Positions 24,495 through 32,644 of a stretch of DNA of 64,000 nucleotides are shown piece after piece (the stretch's first letter is position 1; every line of letters starts with the position of its first letter). Source of the stretch: Chryseobacterium sp. CH25 (GTDB taxonomy: Bacteria > Bacteroidota > Bacteroidia > Flavobacteriales > Weeksellaceae); contig NZ_NRQT01000015.1 of assembly GCF_004119455.1 (NCBI RefSeq), forward strand, positions 30,615-94,614, given 5' to 3'. The translations under genes and the position numbers were made by a program. The notes under the pieces were generated by a model, which ran no database searches, was not told the origin of the DNA, and saw only the letters and a program-made list of their open reading frames with translations.

Positions 24495-25289
24495 ATGAAA
24501 AATTTCAAGTTCATTATCGCAAGCTGTACCTTTGCTTTGACTTTGTCATGCAAAACAGCAGCTCCGGTTACAAAAAACTCTATTCAGGATACACCTTATC
24601 AGAATCTTGGACGTGACGGCAAAATATATGCTGCATTTTACCAACAAAGATCGGCTGAATATGAAGCGCTTTGCCTGCAGGCTTACAATATTGCGAAACT
24701 TCGTCTGGATGAAGCTTTAGCTTTAAAAGCTGATAAACCTCTAGCTATTGTTTCAGATATTGATGAAACCTTTTTAGATAATTCCTATTACGCAGTTGAA
24801 CGTTCAAAAATGGGAAAAGATTATGATCAAAAGACATGGGAAGAATGGACAGCTAAAGGTATGGCAACACCTCTTACCGGTTCTCAGGAGTTTTATCAGT
24901 ATGCTGCCAGTAAAGGTGTACAGGTATTCTACGTTACCAACCGTGTGGAGCAGGAACGTGCAGGAACTTTGAAAAACCTAAAAAAATACAATTTTCCTCT
25001 TCAGAATGATTCCAACCTTATTCTTCGATCTAAAGAAAGCAGTAAGGAAAACAGGCGTCTGGATATTGCTAAAAATTATAATATCGTTTTGCTTTTGGGT
25101 GATAATCTTGCAGATTTCTCTAATCTGTTTGATAAAAAATCAGAAACAGAACGCTCTGCAGCGGTGAAAAACTCAGCAAATGAGTTTGGGAAAAATTCAT
25201 TATCATTCCTAACGTTGGCTATGGGGACTGGGAAGCTTCATTCTATCAATACAAATATGATTACACGCATCAGAAGAAAGATTCAATGA
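24495..25289 (+). CDS. 5'-nucleotidase, lipoprotein e(P4) family (class C acid phosphatase)
   Basis: 264 aa lipoprotein (KFIIASCTFALTLSC; Cys at about residue 19). The HAD-type catalytic motif VSDIDETFLDNS is near residue 92, and DNLADFSNLF near residue 200 is the acidic C-terminal motif. Family members dephosphorylate nucleotides or haem-related substrates at the outer membrane. The promoter at 24445-24475 and terminator at 25355 frame a monocistronic unit. The name comes from recognised sequence features, not from a search. Confidence 0.88.
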   Translation: MKNFKFIIASCTFALTLSCKTAAPVTKNSIQDTPYQNLGRDGKIYAAFYQQRSAEYEALCLQAYNIAKLRLDEALALKADKPLAIVSDIDETFLDNSYYAVERSKMGKDYDQKTWEEWTAKGMATPLTGSQEFYQYAASKGVQVFYVTNRVEQERAGTLKNLKKYNFPLQNDSNLILRSKESSKENRRLDIAKNYNIVLLLGDNLADFSNLFDKKSETERSAAVKNSANEFGKNSLSFLTLAMGTGKLHSINTNMITRIRRKIQ

Positions 25290-25354
25290 TGTATAATGCT
25301 GTAAAAGCTAATCCTTAAAAAGTGTATCTGTAAATATATACAAAGAAAGTATAC

Positions 25355-25390
25355 ACCCTTGCAGTAAAAACTGCAAGGGTTATTTTTTAA
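25355..25390 (+). terminator. intrinsic terminator of the acid phosphatase gene
   Basis: ACCCTTGCAG pairs with CTGCAAGGGT across a 6-nt loop and is followed by a T run. Confidence 0.85.
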
Positions 25391-25419
25391 ATTATTGAAC
25401 AGCAGATACGCTTGACAGG

Positions 25420-25539
25420 ATGAAAATTCCGTTTCATCTGTCTATTTTGCTGAATCAGCTTAACTTTTCTATAGATGAACTGCAATTCGCGGTATTTTTA
25501 CAGGAGAAGCTTTTACCGGGAAGCCGTTATAAAAGTTAG
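25420..25539 (+). CDS. small ORF, possible gene remnant (39 aa)
   Basis: The frame reads from ATG at 25420 to TAG at 25537-25539. The middle NQLNFSIDELQFAVFLQEKL looks like ordinary protein sequence with an amphipathic pattern, and the context suggests a truncated gene rather than a real 39-aa product. No family is recognised. Confidence 0.35.
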   Translation: MKIPFHLSILLNQLNFSIDELQFAVFLQEKLLPGSRYKS

Positions 25540-25700
25540 TTTTAATTATTATTTAAGGAAACATTGATTAAGCATCAATAAAAATCTTTTTGTGCAACTT
25601 ATTCCTTGTAGCCATTTATGGCTAAACTATACACTTAATCATGTTTGGGTAGGGCTGGATGTTCCAGTCCTATTTTTGTTTTTCACTAATCTAAATCAAA
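25540..25700. other. intergenic stretch with a short palindrome and a terminator-like hairpin
   Basis: Together with the preceding 130 bases this fills the 450-bp gap between the phosphatase and mgtC. It holds the palindrome TAGCCATTTATGGCTA (25609-25624) and a plus-strand hairpin AGGGCTGG/CCAGTCCT (25651-25671) followed by ATTTTTG. No gene was seen. Confidence 0.5.
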
Positions 25701-25704
25701 ACAA

Positions 25705-25730
25705 AACCCTTACACTGATATATAAGGGTT
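25705..25730 (-). terminator. intrinsic terminator of the MgtC-family gene
   Basis: AACCCTTA pairs with TAAGGGTT and is followed by TTTTGTTTT on the minus strand. Confidence 0.7.
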
Positions 25731-25739
25731 CTTTTATTC

Positions 25740-26372
25740 TTAAAACTTGAATTCATCTATCGTTGGATCATTCAATAAAATTTTAGTACAAATATTATGG
25801 TTCTTTGAAGCTCCCTGCACCCGCCAGATCGCTGTATACTTATCTCCATTTCTCATCTGTTTTCCCCGAATCGATTTTAAGCCGTTTTCCTTAAAAATAT
25901 TTTCATATTTCTCTACAACTCCATCCTCATAAGGAAGAGTGATCTGATAAATATATCTGGTACTAATCCTGTCAATAACATCCTGAATATATTTGAACAT
26001 AATCAACAATAAAAATACAACGATAGAACCGATTGTGGCTTCCTGATAATACCCTGCTCCTATTGTCATTCCCAAAGCAGCGCAAATCCATATGGTAACA
26101 GCTGTTGTAAGGCCCGAAACCCTGTTGTCTTCCTTAAAGATTACCCCAGCTCCCACAAAACCTATTCCCGTGATAATATTAGCAGCAATACGATCCGGAC
26201 TACCCGATTCTCCAAGGTTCATGGAAAGCATAGTAAAAATACAGGATCCCAATGTCACCAGTATCATCGTACGAAGTCCTGCCGATTTCAATTGATATTC
26301 TCTTTCGATTCCGATAATACCGCCTACAATTACAGAGAAAAGAATCGGAAGTACATCATCCAGTAAATTCAT
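25740..26372 (-). CDS. MgtC/SapB family membrane protein
   Basis: 210 aa with four to five hydrophobic helices in the first 140 residues and a soluble C-terminus. GGIIGIEREYQLKSAGLRT is the family's conserved first loop, and GFVGAGVIFKEDNRVSGLTTA is the next. The family includes MgtC, which restrains F-ATPase and supports growth in low Mg; the exact role in flavobacteria is unknown. It is a single gene with its own terminator. Confidence 0.9.
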   Translation of the reverse strand: MNLLDDVLPILFSVIVGGIIGIEREYQLKSAGLRTMILVTLGSCIFTMLSMNLGESGSPDRIAANIITGIGFVGAGVIFKEDNRVSGLTTAVTIWICAALGMTIGAGYYQEATIGSIVVFLLLIMFKYIQDVIDRISTRYIYQITLPYEDGVVEKYENIFKENGLKSIRGKQMRNGDKYTAIWRVQGASKNHNICTKILLNDPTIDEFKF

Positions 26373-26439
26373 TGTTCAGATTTTTCTATTGTTAAATGTA
26401 TTTGATTTTTTTTAATTGGGAAAGAGCTACTCTGAACAA

Positions 26440-26467
26440 AAAACCGTTGTGCAATGACAACGGTTTT
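26440..26467 (-). terminator. intrinsic terminator of the SH3 protein gene
   Basis: AAAACCGTTGT pairs with ACAACGGTTTT around GCAATG, an 11-bp perfect stem just downstream of the stop. Confidence 0.85.
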
Positions 26468-26487
26468 ATTTATTTTAAACAAAATAT

Positions 26488-27333
26488 TTATTTAAGCTTA
26501 TAAGAACTTCCGTTCCAAAGATAAGTTTTGGAAGATCGTTTTTTGGTCTCACGGTCCTTATCGTCAGTTTCCATGTCTTCTACTTTCAGGATAAAAGTGT
26601 TAGGAATACCTCCTTTATCATTGGGAAAGACATATTCTTCACTGTGATAGTAAGCTCCGGCATCACCTACATTCATCAGCTGTGGAAGGGCAATGAGTTT
26701 CTTATCTTTATAAAGAATGTACTGGTCATATGCTGCAATCCCACACGCTTCTCCGGATACCATTGCCTTTAAGGTAAATTCTACATCCTGAAGTTTATGG
26801 CTGCTTTCAATATTAAAGGATGCTGTACTCAACTCTTCTCCTCTTCCGGTATCAAAGTAGATTTCTTCAATCAGGGTATTGCCTTCCATTACTTTTATTC
26901 CGGCAATATTCTGTTTTTCGATCTCATTCAGGGATTTATTTTTTCTATCTACTGTTTTTGAAAGCCCGAAAAGGAAATCATATCCGTTTTTATTACGGTA
27001 ACCTACACTAAGATTTCCACCCCAAATGTAGCCTTCAGTCATTATCTCTCCTTTCTGATAAGAAATTTTATACCAGTTGGCTTTTCTTTCTCCCAACTGT
27101 AAAACCGGTATGGTCTCTTCTTTTTTAAGGATCGTAATCTGTTGATTGCTCTGCAGTGAATCCAGAATCTGAGCATTAACACCTGGTTCTTTTCTAACTC
27201 TTGTCCAATCTGTAAAGATCTTCTGATTCTTGTTTTCAGTAAAATTAAAAACACCGTCTGCATACACTTCATTCTCCTGCGCTGTAAGAAGTTGCAGCGT
27301 CAGTAAAAATAAAGCAGTCCATAAAGTTTTCAT
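26488..27333 (-). CDS. secreted SH3-like domain protein
   Basis: 281 aa with a signal peptide (MKTLWTALFLLTLQLLTAQ). Residues about 40-105 (DWTRVRKEPGVNAQILDSLQ, then WYKISY and GYIWGGNL) match a bacterial SH3-type fold (R-x-x-P and G-Y-V/I-x-G elements). The C-terminal 170 residues have no recognised domain. It is probably periplasmic. It sits 18 bp downstream of prmA and could share a transcript with it. Confidence 0.75.
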   Translation of the reverse strand: MKTLWTALFLLTLQLLTAQENEVYADGVFNFTENKNQKIFTDWTRVRKEPGVNAQILDSLQSNQQITILKKEETIPVLQLGERKANWYKISYQKGEIMTEGYIWGGNLSVGYRNKNGYDFLFGLSKTVDRKNKSLNEIEKQNIAGIKVMEGNTLIEEIYFDTGRGEELSTASFNIESSHKLQDVEFTLKAMVSGEACGIAAYDQYILYKDKKLIALPQLMNVGDAGAYYHSEEYVFPNDKGGIPNTFILKVEDMETDDKDRETKKRSSKTYLWNGSSYKLK

Positions 27334-27351
27334 ATTTGTTATTTCGTTTTT

Positions 27352-28179
27352 TTATTTTTCAAGCAGTAAGCTTACCCATTCTTCTCTCTGTAATTGTTTT
27401 TTCAGAGTAAGACCGCTTTCTTTACATACTTCCAGGATATCATCCACATCGAAAAAGCAAAGTCCTGAAAGTAATAGTTTTCCACCTTCATTCAATACAG
27501 ATACATACGTTGGAATATCAGAGATCAGGATGTTTCTGTTGATATTGGCTAAAATGATGTCAAAATTTTCGTTTCCTAAGTTTTCTGCTGTTCCCTGCTC
27601 AATGTCTAATTCAACATTGTTTCTTACTGCATTTTCTTTTGAATTCTCTACAGACCATTCATCAATATCAATCGCTTTTGTATCTCCAGCTCCCTGCTGT
27701 TTTGCATAGATTGCCAATACAGAGGTTCCGCATCCCATATCCAACACTTTCTTTCCATTGAAATCAATATCCATCATCTGCTGAATCATCAGGTGAGTTG
27801 TAGGGTGATGCCCTGTTCCGAATGACATTTTAGGCTGAATGATAATTTCATGCATTCCCGGTACAGAATCATGGAATTCTGCTCTGATTAATACTTTATC
27901 ATCAATATTGATTGGTGAAAAGTTCTTCTCCCACTCTTCATTCCAGTTGATGTTCGGCATTTCTTCAAAGGAATACTCGATTTTTACATTTTCGTTCACA
28001 AAGATCGGAAGGGCTTTAAGCTGATCCTCGTTAAATAAATCGGTCTGGATATATCCTAAAATTCCGTGAATTTCTTCTGTAAAGCTGTCAAAACCTATTT
28101 CGATAAGCTCTGCCATTAATATCTCGTTCCAAGGTTGCAATGGAGAAATCTTGAAATTGAATTCTAAATAATTTTGCAT
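27352..28179 (-). CDS. prmA: ribosomal protein L11 methyltransferase
   Basis: 275 aa. SAM motif I is VLDMGCGTSVLAIYAKQQGA, followed by AIDID, and the catalytic ILANINRNIL; the N-terminal substrate-binding domain carries the typical L11-recognition sequence. The enzyme trimethylates L11 lysines and the N-terminus. The start is the ATG at 28179 rather than a longer frame from 28197, because of the -7 box at 28195-28202. The SH3 gene follows at 18 bp. Confidence 0.9.
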   Translation of the reverse strand: MQNYLEFNFKISPLQPWNEILMAELIEIGFDSFTEEIHGILGYIQTDLFNEDQLKALPIFVNENVKIEYSFEEMPNINWNEEWEKNFSPINIDDKVLIRAEFHDSVPGMHEIIIQPKMSFGTGHHPTTHLMIQQMMDIDFNGKKVLDMGCGTSVLAIYAKQQGAGDTKAIDIDEWSVENSKENAVRNNVELDIEQGTAENLGNENFDIILANINRNILISDIPTYVSVLNEGGKLLLSGLCFFDVDDILEVCKESGLTLKKQLQREEWVSLLLEK

Positions 28180-28194
28180 GTGAATAATTTGCTG

Positions 28195-28202
28195 CAAAAA
28201 TA
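28195..28202 (-). promoter_or_regulatory. -7 promoter element of prmA
   Basis: TATTTTTG on the minus strand, 16 bp from the ATG; no exact TTG is at the -33 spacing. Confidence 0.45.
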
Positions 28203-28309
28203 CTAATGTTATTACGGTTAAAAAAATGGAATGGGTAAGTTTTGGATAAAGCGGGTGGATTTTATGTTTTGTTGAATGAATAATGCTTATTTCTATTGAA
28301 TTTTATATC

Positions 28310-28412
28310 TCTCGCAGATTGAGCTGATGACGCAGATTTTTTTAGACTTTGGTTAAAGCCGTTGGGATGGGAATATTATAAACAAAGCGAGCCAAAGCCC
28401 GCTTATATTGTT
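28310..28412. repeat. dispersed intergenic repeats
   Basis: In this 315-bp gap there is a motif TCGCAGATT...CGCAGATTT (28316-28346), of a kind often scattered in flavobacterial genomes, and next to it the decayed REP-like pair seen at 14280: TGGTTAAAGCC and GAGCCAAAGCCCGC (28360-28402). No gene was seen. Confidence 0.55.
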
Positions 28413-28494
28413 TTTTACCTATAATTTAAAATTGAAATAGCTGTTTTATGACAACCTCAAACCTTAAACTTTAAACCTTGAATTCTAAATCCTC

Positions 28495-29208
28495 TTATGG
28501 ATTCGTAGAGAAAATAGAACCATTAGCGATTAACGCTCTTCTGTTCATTTTCAGGATATCTCTTACCCATTCTGCGAAGTCTTCAGGTTGTAATACTTTG
28601 TCAGGATTTCCGTCTGTAAGTCCGCCCTGGATGCTCATATCAGAAGCAATGGTACTTGGTGTTAAAGTAATCACACGGATGTTCTGTTTTCTCCATTCTG
28701 CCATCATCGACTGAGATAGAGAAACTACAGCAGCTTTTGAAGCAGCATATGCTGACATATTTGGACCTCCTTTTAATCCTGCGGTAGAAGCAACGTTTAC
28801 AATATCTCCTTCTCCTTTAGCTTTCATAAATGGGTGAACAGCTTTAGCTGCATAGTACACTCCAAATAAATTGGTTTTGATTACCTGCTCCCAAGTTTCA
28901 GACGGCATATCTTCAATGGTTCCGAAGTCTCCGATTCCTGCATTGTTCACCAAAATATCTACTCCGCCTAATTGTTCAGCTAAAGTTTCAATTCCTGATT
29001 TTACAGCTGCTTCATCATCAATAGAGAATATCGCATATGCTGATTTTACTCCTAGTTTCTGGATTTCTTCAACTGTATTTTTAAGATTTTCTTCGTTTCT
29101 TCCTGTAATGGCAACGTTTACGCCTTCATTGGCTAAAGCTAAAGCTACAGCTTTCCCCAGTCCTCTTCCACCACCTGTTACAATGGCATTTTTTCCGTTT
29201 ATATTCAT
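28495..29208 (-). CDS. short-chain dehydrogenase/reductase (3-ketoacyl-ACP reductase-like)
   Basis: 237 aa Rossmann enzyme. The NAD(P) motif TGGGRGLGKA is near residue 13, NNAG in the middle and YAASKAAV carries the catalytic Tyr-x3-Lys, with Ser in the preceding VNVASTAG. It resembles FabG-type oxidoreductases but is not the main FabG by context, since no fab genes are near. The start is ATG 29208; a TTG at 29232 is close to a -7 box (29230-29237). Confidence 0.85.
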   Translation of the reverse strand: MNINGKNAIVTGGGRGLGKAVALALANEGVNVAITGRNEENLKNTVEEIQKLGVKSAYAIFSIDDEAAVKSGIETLAEQLGGVDILVNNAGIGDFGTIEDMPSETWEQVIKTNLFGVYYAAKAVHPFMKAKGEGDIVNVASTAGLKGGPNMSAYAASKAAVVSLSQSMMAEWRKQNIRVITLTPSTIASDMSIQGGLTDGNPDKVLQPEDFAEWVRDILKMNRRALIANGSIFSTNP

Positions 29209-29229
29209 AGTGTAATTCTTTTCGTAGGA

Positions 29230-29237
29230 CAAAGTTA
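29230..29237 (-). promoter_or_regulatory. -7 promoter element of the SDR gene
   Basis: TAACTTTG on the minus strand matches TAnnTTTG, 21 bp from the ATG at 29208. Confidence 0.5.
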
Positions 29238-29503
29238 CGAAAGAACATTTTTATGGGAAGGAAAGAAGGGATATTTAATAGTTTTTTAATGGTTTTCATT
29301 AAACCACAAAAGGCACAAAAGTTTAAACACTTTAGTTAAAATATAAGTTTTTATGCAGACTGGTGAAAAGAGCACTTAGGCTTTATGAATATCGTAAAAT
29401 CCCATTTATATGGACTTTTATGCAATTTTTACATATTCTAAAACATTAAAAATAATCTTTTGTGACTTTTGTAATTCATTATTTTCAACCTCAGCAAAAA
29501 ATA
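29238..29503. other. intergenic stretch
   Basis: Together with the promoter just before it this fills about 356 bp between the SDR and phosphoesterase genes. It includes AACCACAAAAGGCACAAAAG (29303-29322), a motif common in intergenic repeats of this group; nothing else was recognised. Confidence 0.4.
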
Positions 29504-29528
29504 AAACCGGTTCGGGATGAACCGGTTT
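29504..29528 (-). terminator. intrinsic terminator of the SusC-SusD-phosphoesterase operon
   Basis: AAACCGGTTC pairs with GAACCGGTTT, a 10-bp perfect stem with a 5-nt loop, downstream of the phosphoesterase. Confidence 0.8.
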
Positions 29529-29564
29529 ATCAATCTAAAAAAAGTATAGTGAAAAATGAAAAGC

Positions 29565-31154
29565 TTAAGGAATCTGGATAGCATTCTGGACTTCAAATTC
29601 TTCTGAAGCAGAGAACTGATTTCCATACATGTCTACAGCTCTAACCTCAACTTTATGTTTTCCTAAGGTTAATTTTTTAGGGAAATCTGCTTCCCAGATA
29701 TGTTTTGACATTTCAGGGTTGGAAGGCCTTCTTCCCTGCAAAATTTTCTCTGTAGTATCCCATTTGAAAACGGAAAGAGCAAAGTTTGGATCTATGGTTT
29801 CATCATATTCCATTTCTTCCCATTTCCCATTGTCTATTCTGTACTCTACTTTATCTTTTTTGCTTCCCATAAAGAAGTTAGCCAAGACTTTTGCAGAAGT
29901 TTTTGAGGGGAACGGAATTACTTTTGGAACATATAGTTTGATCTGATAATCTTCCGGTTTTCCGGCTGTTTTGTATTTTACTTTGTATTGATTATCAGTA
30001 AAGCTGATGAAAGAATACCCTTTTGCTGTTCCGTCTCTCATAGTTGAAGTAGGAAGTCCTGCTTCGTCAGCGGTTCCGGAATACCAGTCTCCACAAGTGG
30101 TTCCTACATTGTATTCGTGCAGTTCTTTAATCCCATTCCAACCTGCTTTTTTACCATAGAAAATCTGCTGTTGAATATGGGTATGTGCCGATAAAAGCAA
30201 TACATTCTGGAAAGGGTTCAGGAAATCGAACAATTTCTGACGGTCTGCATTTCTGAAACTGTCTTCATTGTTATGCTCTAGAGGAATATGGAAAGACACT
30301 ACAATCAGTTTATTTTTATCAACCAATTTCAGATCGTTTTCAATAAACTGAAGCTGATCTTCACGAAATCCGCCCCAATAGCCTTTTCCATCTCTTGGAT
30401 CGGGATAAAGAATATCATCCAGAATAATGAAGTGTACATTTCCGTAGTTGAATGAGTAATTGGCAGGGCCGAAATTGGATTCAAAGGTTTCATCTGAAAG
30501 TTTATCGTCTTTAGCATCGTAGTTCATGTCATGATTCCCCATTACATTATACCAAGGTAATCCTACTTCTTTCATTACGTCAGCATAAGGTTTCTGCAAA
30601 CTCAGATTATCTCCAACCAAATCTCCCAAACTAATTCCCAATACTGCATTTTTCTTGGTATTTCTCACTTCATTTACGATTCCTCTTTTAAAATAATCCA
30701 GTTCTTTTTCTGTATAAGGTTGCGGATCTCCGAAAACAAGAATATCAAAGTTTTTGTTTTCATTCTGCTGATAAAGCGGGAAGTTCAATTCTTTGGGAAG
30801 CTCCCCTGTTGGGGCTACTCCTTTATATTTAAAATCTGCCGGAGAACCTTTTGGTTTATGGTGATAGTAAAACTGTGGCAGGTTATTACTGTTTACAGCA
30901 GTTTGATATCCTGATGGTTTAATGACAAAAATAGTCTGATCTTCCTGAACCGGCAGGCTGTAACGTCCGTTTTTATCTGTTAATACCACCTGAACTCCAT
31001 TGGATACTGCAACTCCTTCAATTCCTTTTTCGCGGTTTTCTTTCTTTTGGTTTCTGTTGCTGTCTTCGTATACATATCCTGAAGCAGAAGACTGGGAAAA
31101 AGCCATTGCTGAAACCAGCATACATGGCATTAAAAGTTTTATATTGATATTCAT
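29565..31154 (-). CDS. secreted calcineurin-like metallophosphoesterase
   Basis: 529 aa with a signal peptide (about residues 1-20). An N-terminal beta domain (SASGYVYEDSNRNQKKENREKG, metallophosphoesterase-N type) precedes the catalytic core: FGDPQP, GDLVGDN, GNHD, SFHIPLEHNN and SAHTHIQ hold the dinuclear metal ligands. A C-terminal beta region follows. The substrate is not deducible. It is the last gene of a leftward unit with SusD (24-bp gap) and SusC, so it may act on a phosphorylated or phosphodiester part of the imported nutrient. Confidence 0.88.
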   Translation of the reverse strand: MNINIKLLMPCMLVSAMAFSQSSASGYVYEDSNRNQKKENREKGIEGVAVSNGVQVVLTDKNGRYSLPVQEDQTIFVIKPSGYQTAVNSNNLPQFYYHHKPKGSPADFKYKGVAPTGELPKELNFPLYQQNENKNFDILVFGDPQPYTEKELDYFKRGIVNEVRNTKKNAVLGISLGDLVGDNLSLQKPYADVMKEVGLPWYNVMGNHDMNYDAKDDKLSDETFESNFGPANYSFNYGNVHFIILDDILYPDPRDGKGYWGGFREDQLQFIENDLKLVDKNKLIVVSFHIPLEHNNEDSFRNADRQKLFDFLNPFQNVLLLSAHTHIQQQIFYGKKAGWNGIKELHEYNVGTTCGDWYSGTADEAGLPTSTMRDGTAKGYSFISFTDNQYKVKYKTAGKPEDYQIKLYVPKVIPFPSKTSAKVLANFFMGSKKDKVEYRIDNGKWEEMEYDETIDPNFALSVFKWDTTEKILQGRRPSNPEMSKHIWEADFPKKLTLGKHKVEVRAVDMYGNQFSASEEFEVQNAIQIP

Positions 31155-31178
31155 TTTATAATTTTTTCTTGATTATAC

Positions 31179-32633
31179 TTATTTACTCCACCACACTTTT
31201 ACATTGATATCATCTCCACCCATCTGCTGAACTGCTGCCTCATAGTTTTCTTTATTCATTACTCTTGTATTGGTTGGATACATTAATCGCTGAGGAAGCT
31301 TCCCATCATTCAGAAGCCCACCATTATTAGGAAGTTCCGGGAAACCTGTTCTTCTTTTTTCAAACCATTGCTGCTGATCTACAAAAAATAATGCTATATA
31401 CTTCTGAAGCATAATTTTCTTCATATCTCCGGTTCCGAATGCTACTGCCGGATTATCAAAATAGTTAGCCGGAACCACAGCTCCCCATTGTTCAATGGCA
31501 GATTTTACTCCATTTTCATAATAGGTTTTTGCACTTCCTTGAATAACTCCTTTGAACGCTAGCTCTGCCAAAGTAAACTGAAGTTCTGCGTATGGATACA
31601 CCAATAGCTTCAAAGGGGCTTTTGCCAGATTCTGATTAAGGTTGGATGGCTGGTAATTGAATACGGTTCCAAATTTATATCCTGATGGTGCTCCTATATA
31701 TCCAAGATTAGCATTTGTTTTGATGTCTTTTGCCTGAGAGAAAAACATAGCCATACGAGGGTCATTATTCGCTTTTAATGTTTCTACAAAAAATTCTGAA
31801 GCGGCTCTACCTGTTGTAAAATCCTGAGGTCTTGCAATAGGCGGCATCAATGGAAAAATTCCTGTTATATCTACTTTTACGCCATCTGCGTTATTTTGAA
31901 AAACAGGATATACTGTAGGGTTATTCATAATCTCCTGAATTCTTGTTTTAACATTCACTTCTCCATCTTTATTCAGAATTCTTGTCAGTAATCTCAGGGA
32001 AAGAGAATTACAGAATTTCTTCCAGCCTAGAATTCCGTTGGCAGCATCTGAATCGGCTTTAAAGAATAAATCTCCCCCTGTAAGTGCCTTCGTGTTCACA
32101 AAAAGGGAGTTTGCTGTTTTTAAATCATCCAATAATTTGATATAGATATCTTTTTGTCTGTCAAATTTCGGATACATGATCTTGTCGTCCAGTTGTGAAG
32201 CTTCAGAAAATGGTACATCTCCATAGGTATCGGTAAGATTGGAGTAGATCCAGGCATTCAGGACCATTGCAATAGCCTGATAGTTTTTATCTCCTTCAGA
32301 AAATGCTGCTTTTTTAAGGTCATCTACCTGCTTTAGCCATCGGTAAGAGTTATCCCAGAACCCGTTTCCTGTTTTTTCTGTTATGTAGTAACGGCTCAAT
32401 GAATTTCCTTCGTTTGGAAAATCCAGGGAAACCTGCATAAGATCAAAGTTAAAATCGTTAGCTCTGTTATACCCTACCACAGACATATTGTACTGAATAG
32501 GAACCAGCAGGGCACTGGCAACAGGTACATTAATTCTACTCGTATCTTTATTGATCTCATCAAGACTTCTGTCACATGAAACAGTGCTGCTCATAAGAGC
32601 CAGGAATGAAGATATATAGATTAGCTTTTTCAT
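31179..32633 (-). CDS. SusD/RagB-type outer-membrane nutrient-binding lipoprotein
   Basis: 484 aa, recognised as the SusD-like family (the nutrient-binding outer membrane lipoprotein subtype). The lipobox STVSC puts the lipidated Cys near residue 20. It binds substrate on the cell surface and hands it to the partner SusC channel. It sits 11 bp from the SusC gene and 24 bp from the phosphoesterase, so the three look like one operon. The substrate class (glycan, peptide or phosphate ester) cannot be told from the sequence. Confidence 0.88.
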   Translation of the reverse strand: MKKLIYISSFLALMSSTVSCDRSLDEINKDTSRINVPVASALLVPIQYNMSVVGYNRANDFNFDLMQVSLDFPNEGNSLSRYYITEKTGNGFWDNSYRWLKQVDDLKKAAFSEGDKNYQAIAMVLNAWIYSNLTDTYGDVPFSEASQLDDKIMYPKFDRQKDIYIKLLDDLKTANSLFVNTKALTGGDLFFKADSDAANGILGWKKFCNSLSLRLLTRILNKDGEVNVKTRIQEIMNNPTVYPVFQNNADGVKVDITGIFPLMPPIARPQDFTTGRAASEFFVETLKANNDPRMAMFFSQAKDIKTNANLGYIGAPSGYKFGTVFNYQPSNLNQNLAKAPLKLLVYPYAELQFTLAELAFKGVIQGSAKTYYENGVKSAIEQWGAVVPANYFDNPAVAFGTGDMKKIMLQKYIALFFVDQQQWFEKRRTGFPELPNNGGLLNDGKLPQRLMYPTNTRVMNKENYEAAVQQMGGDDINVKVWWSK

Positions 32634-32644
32634 TTTTTCTGATT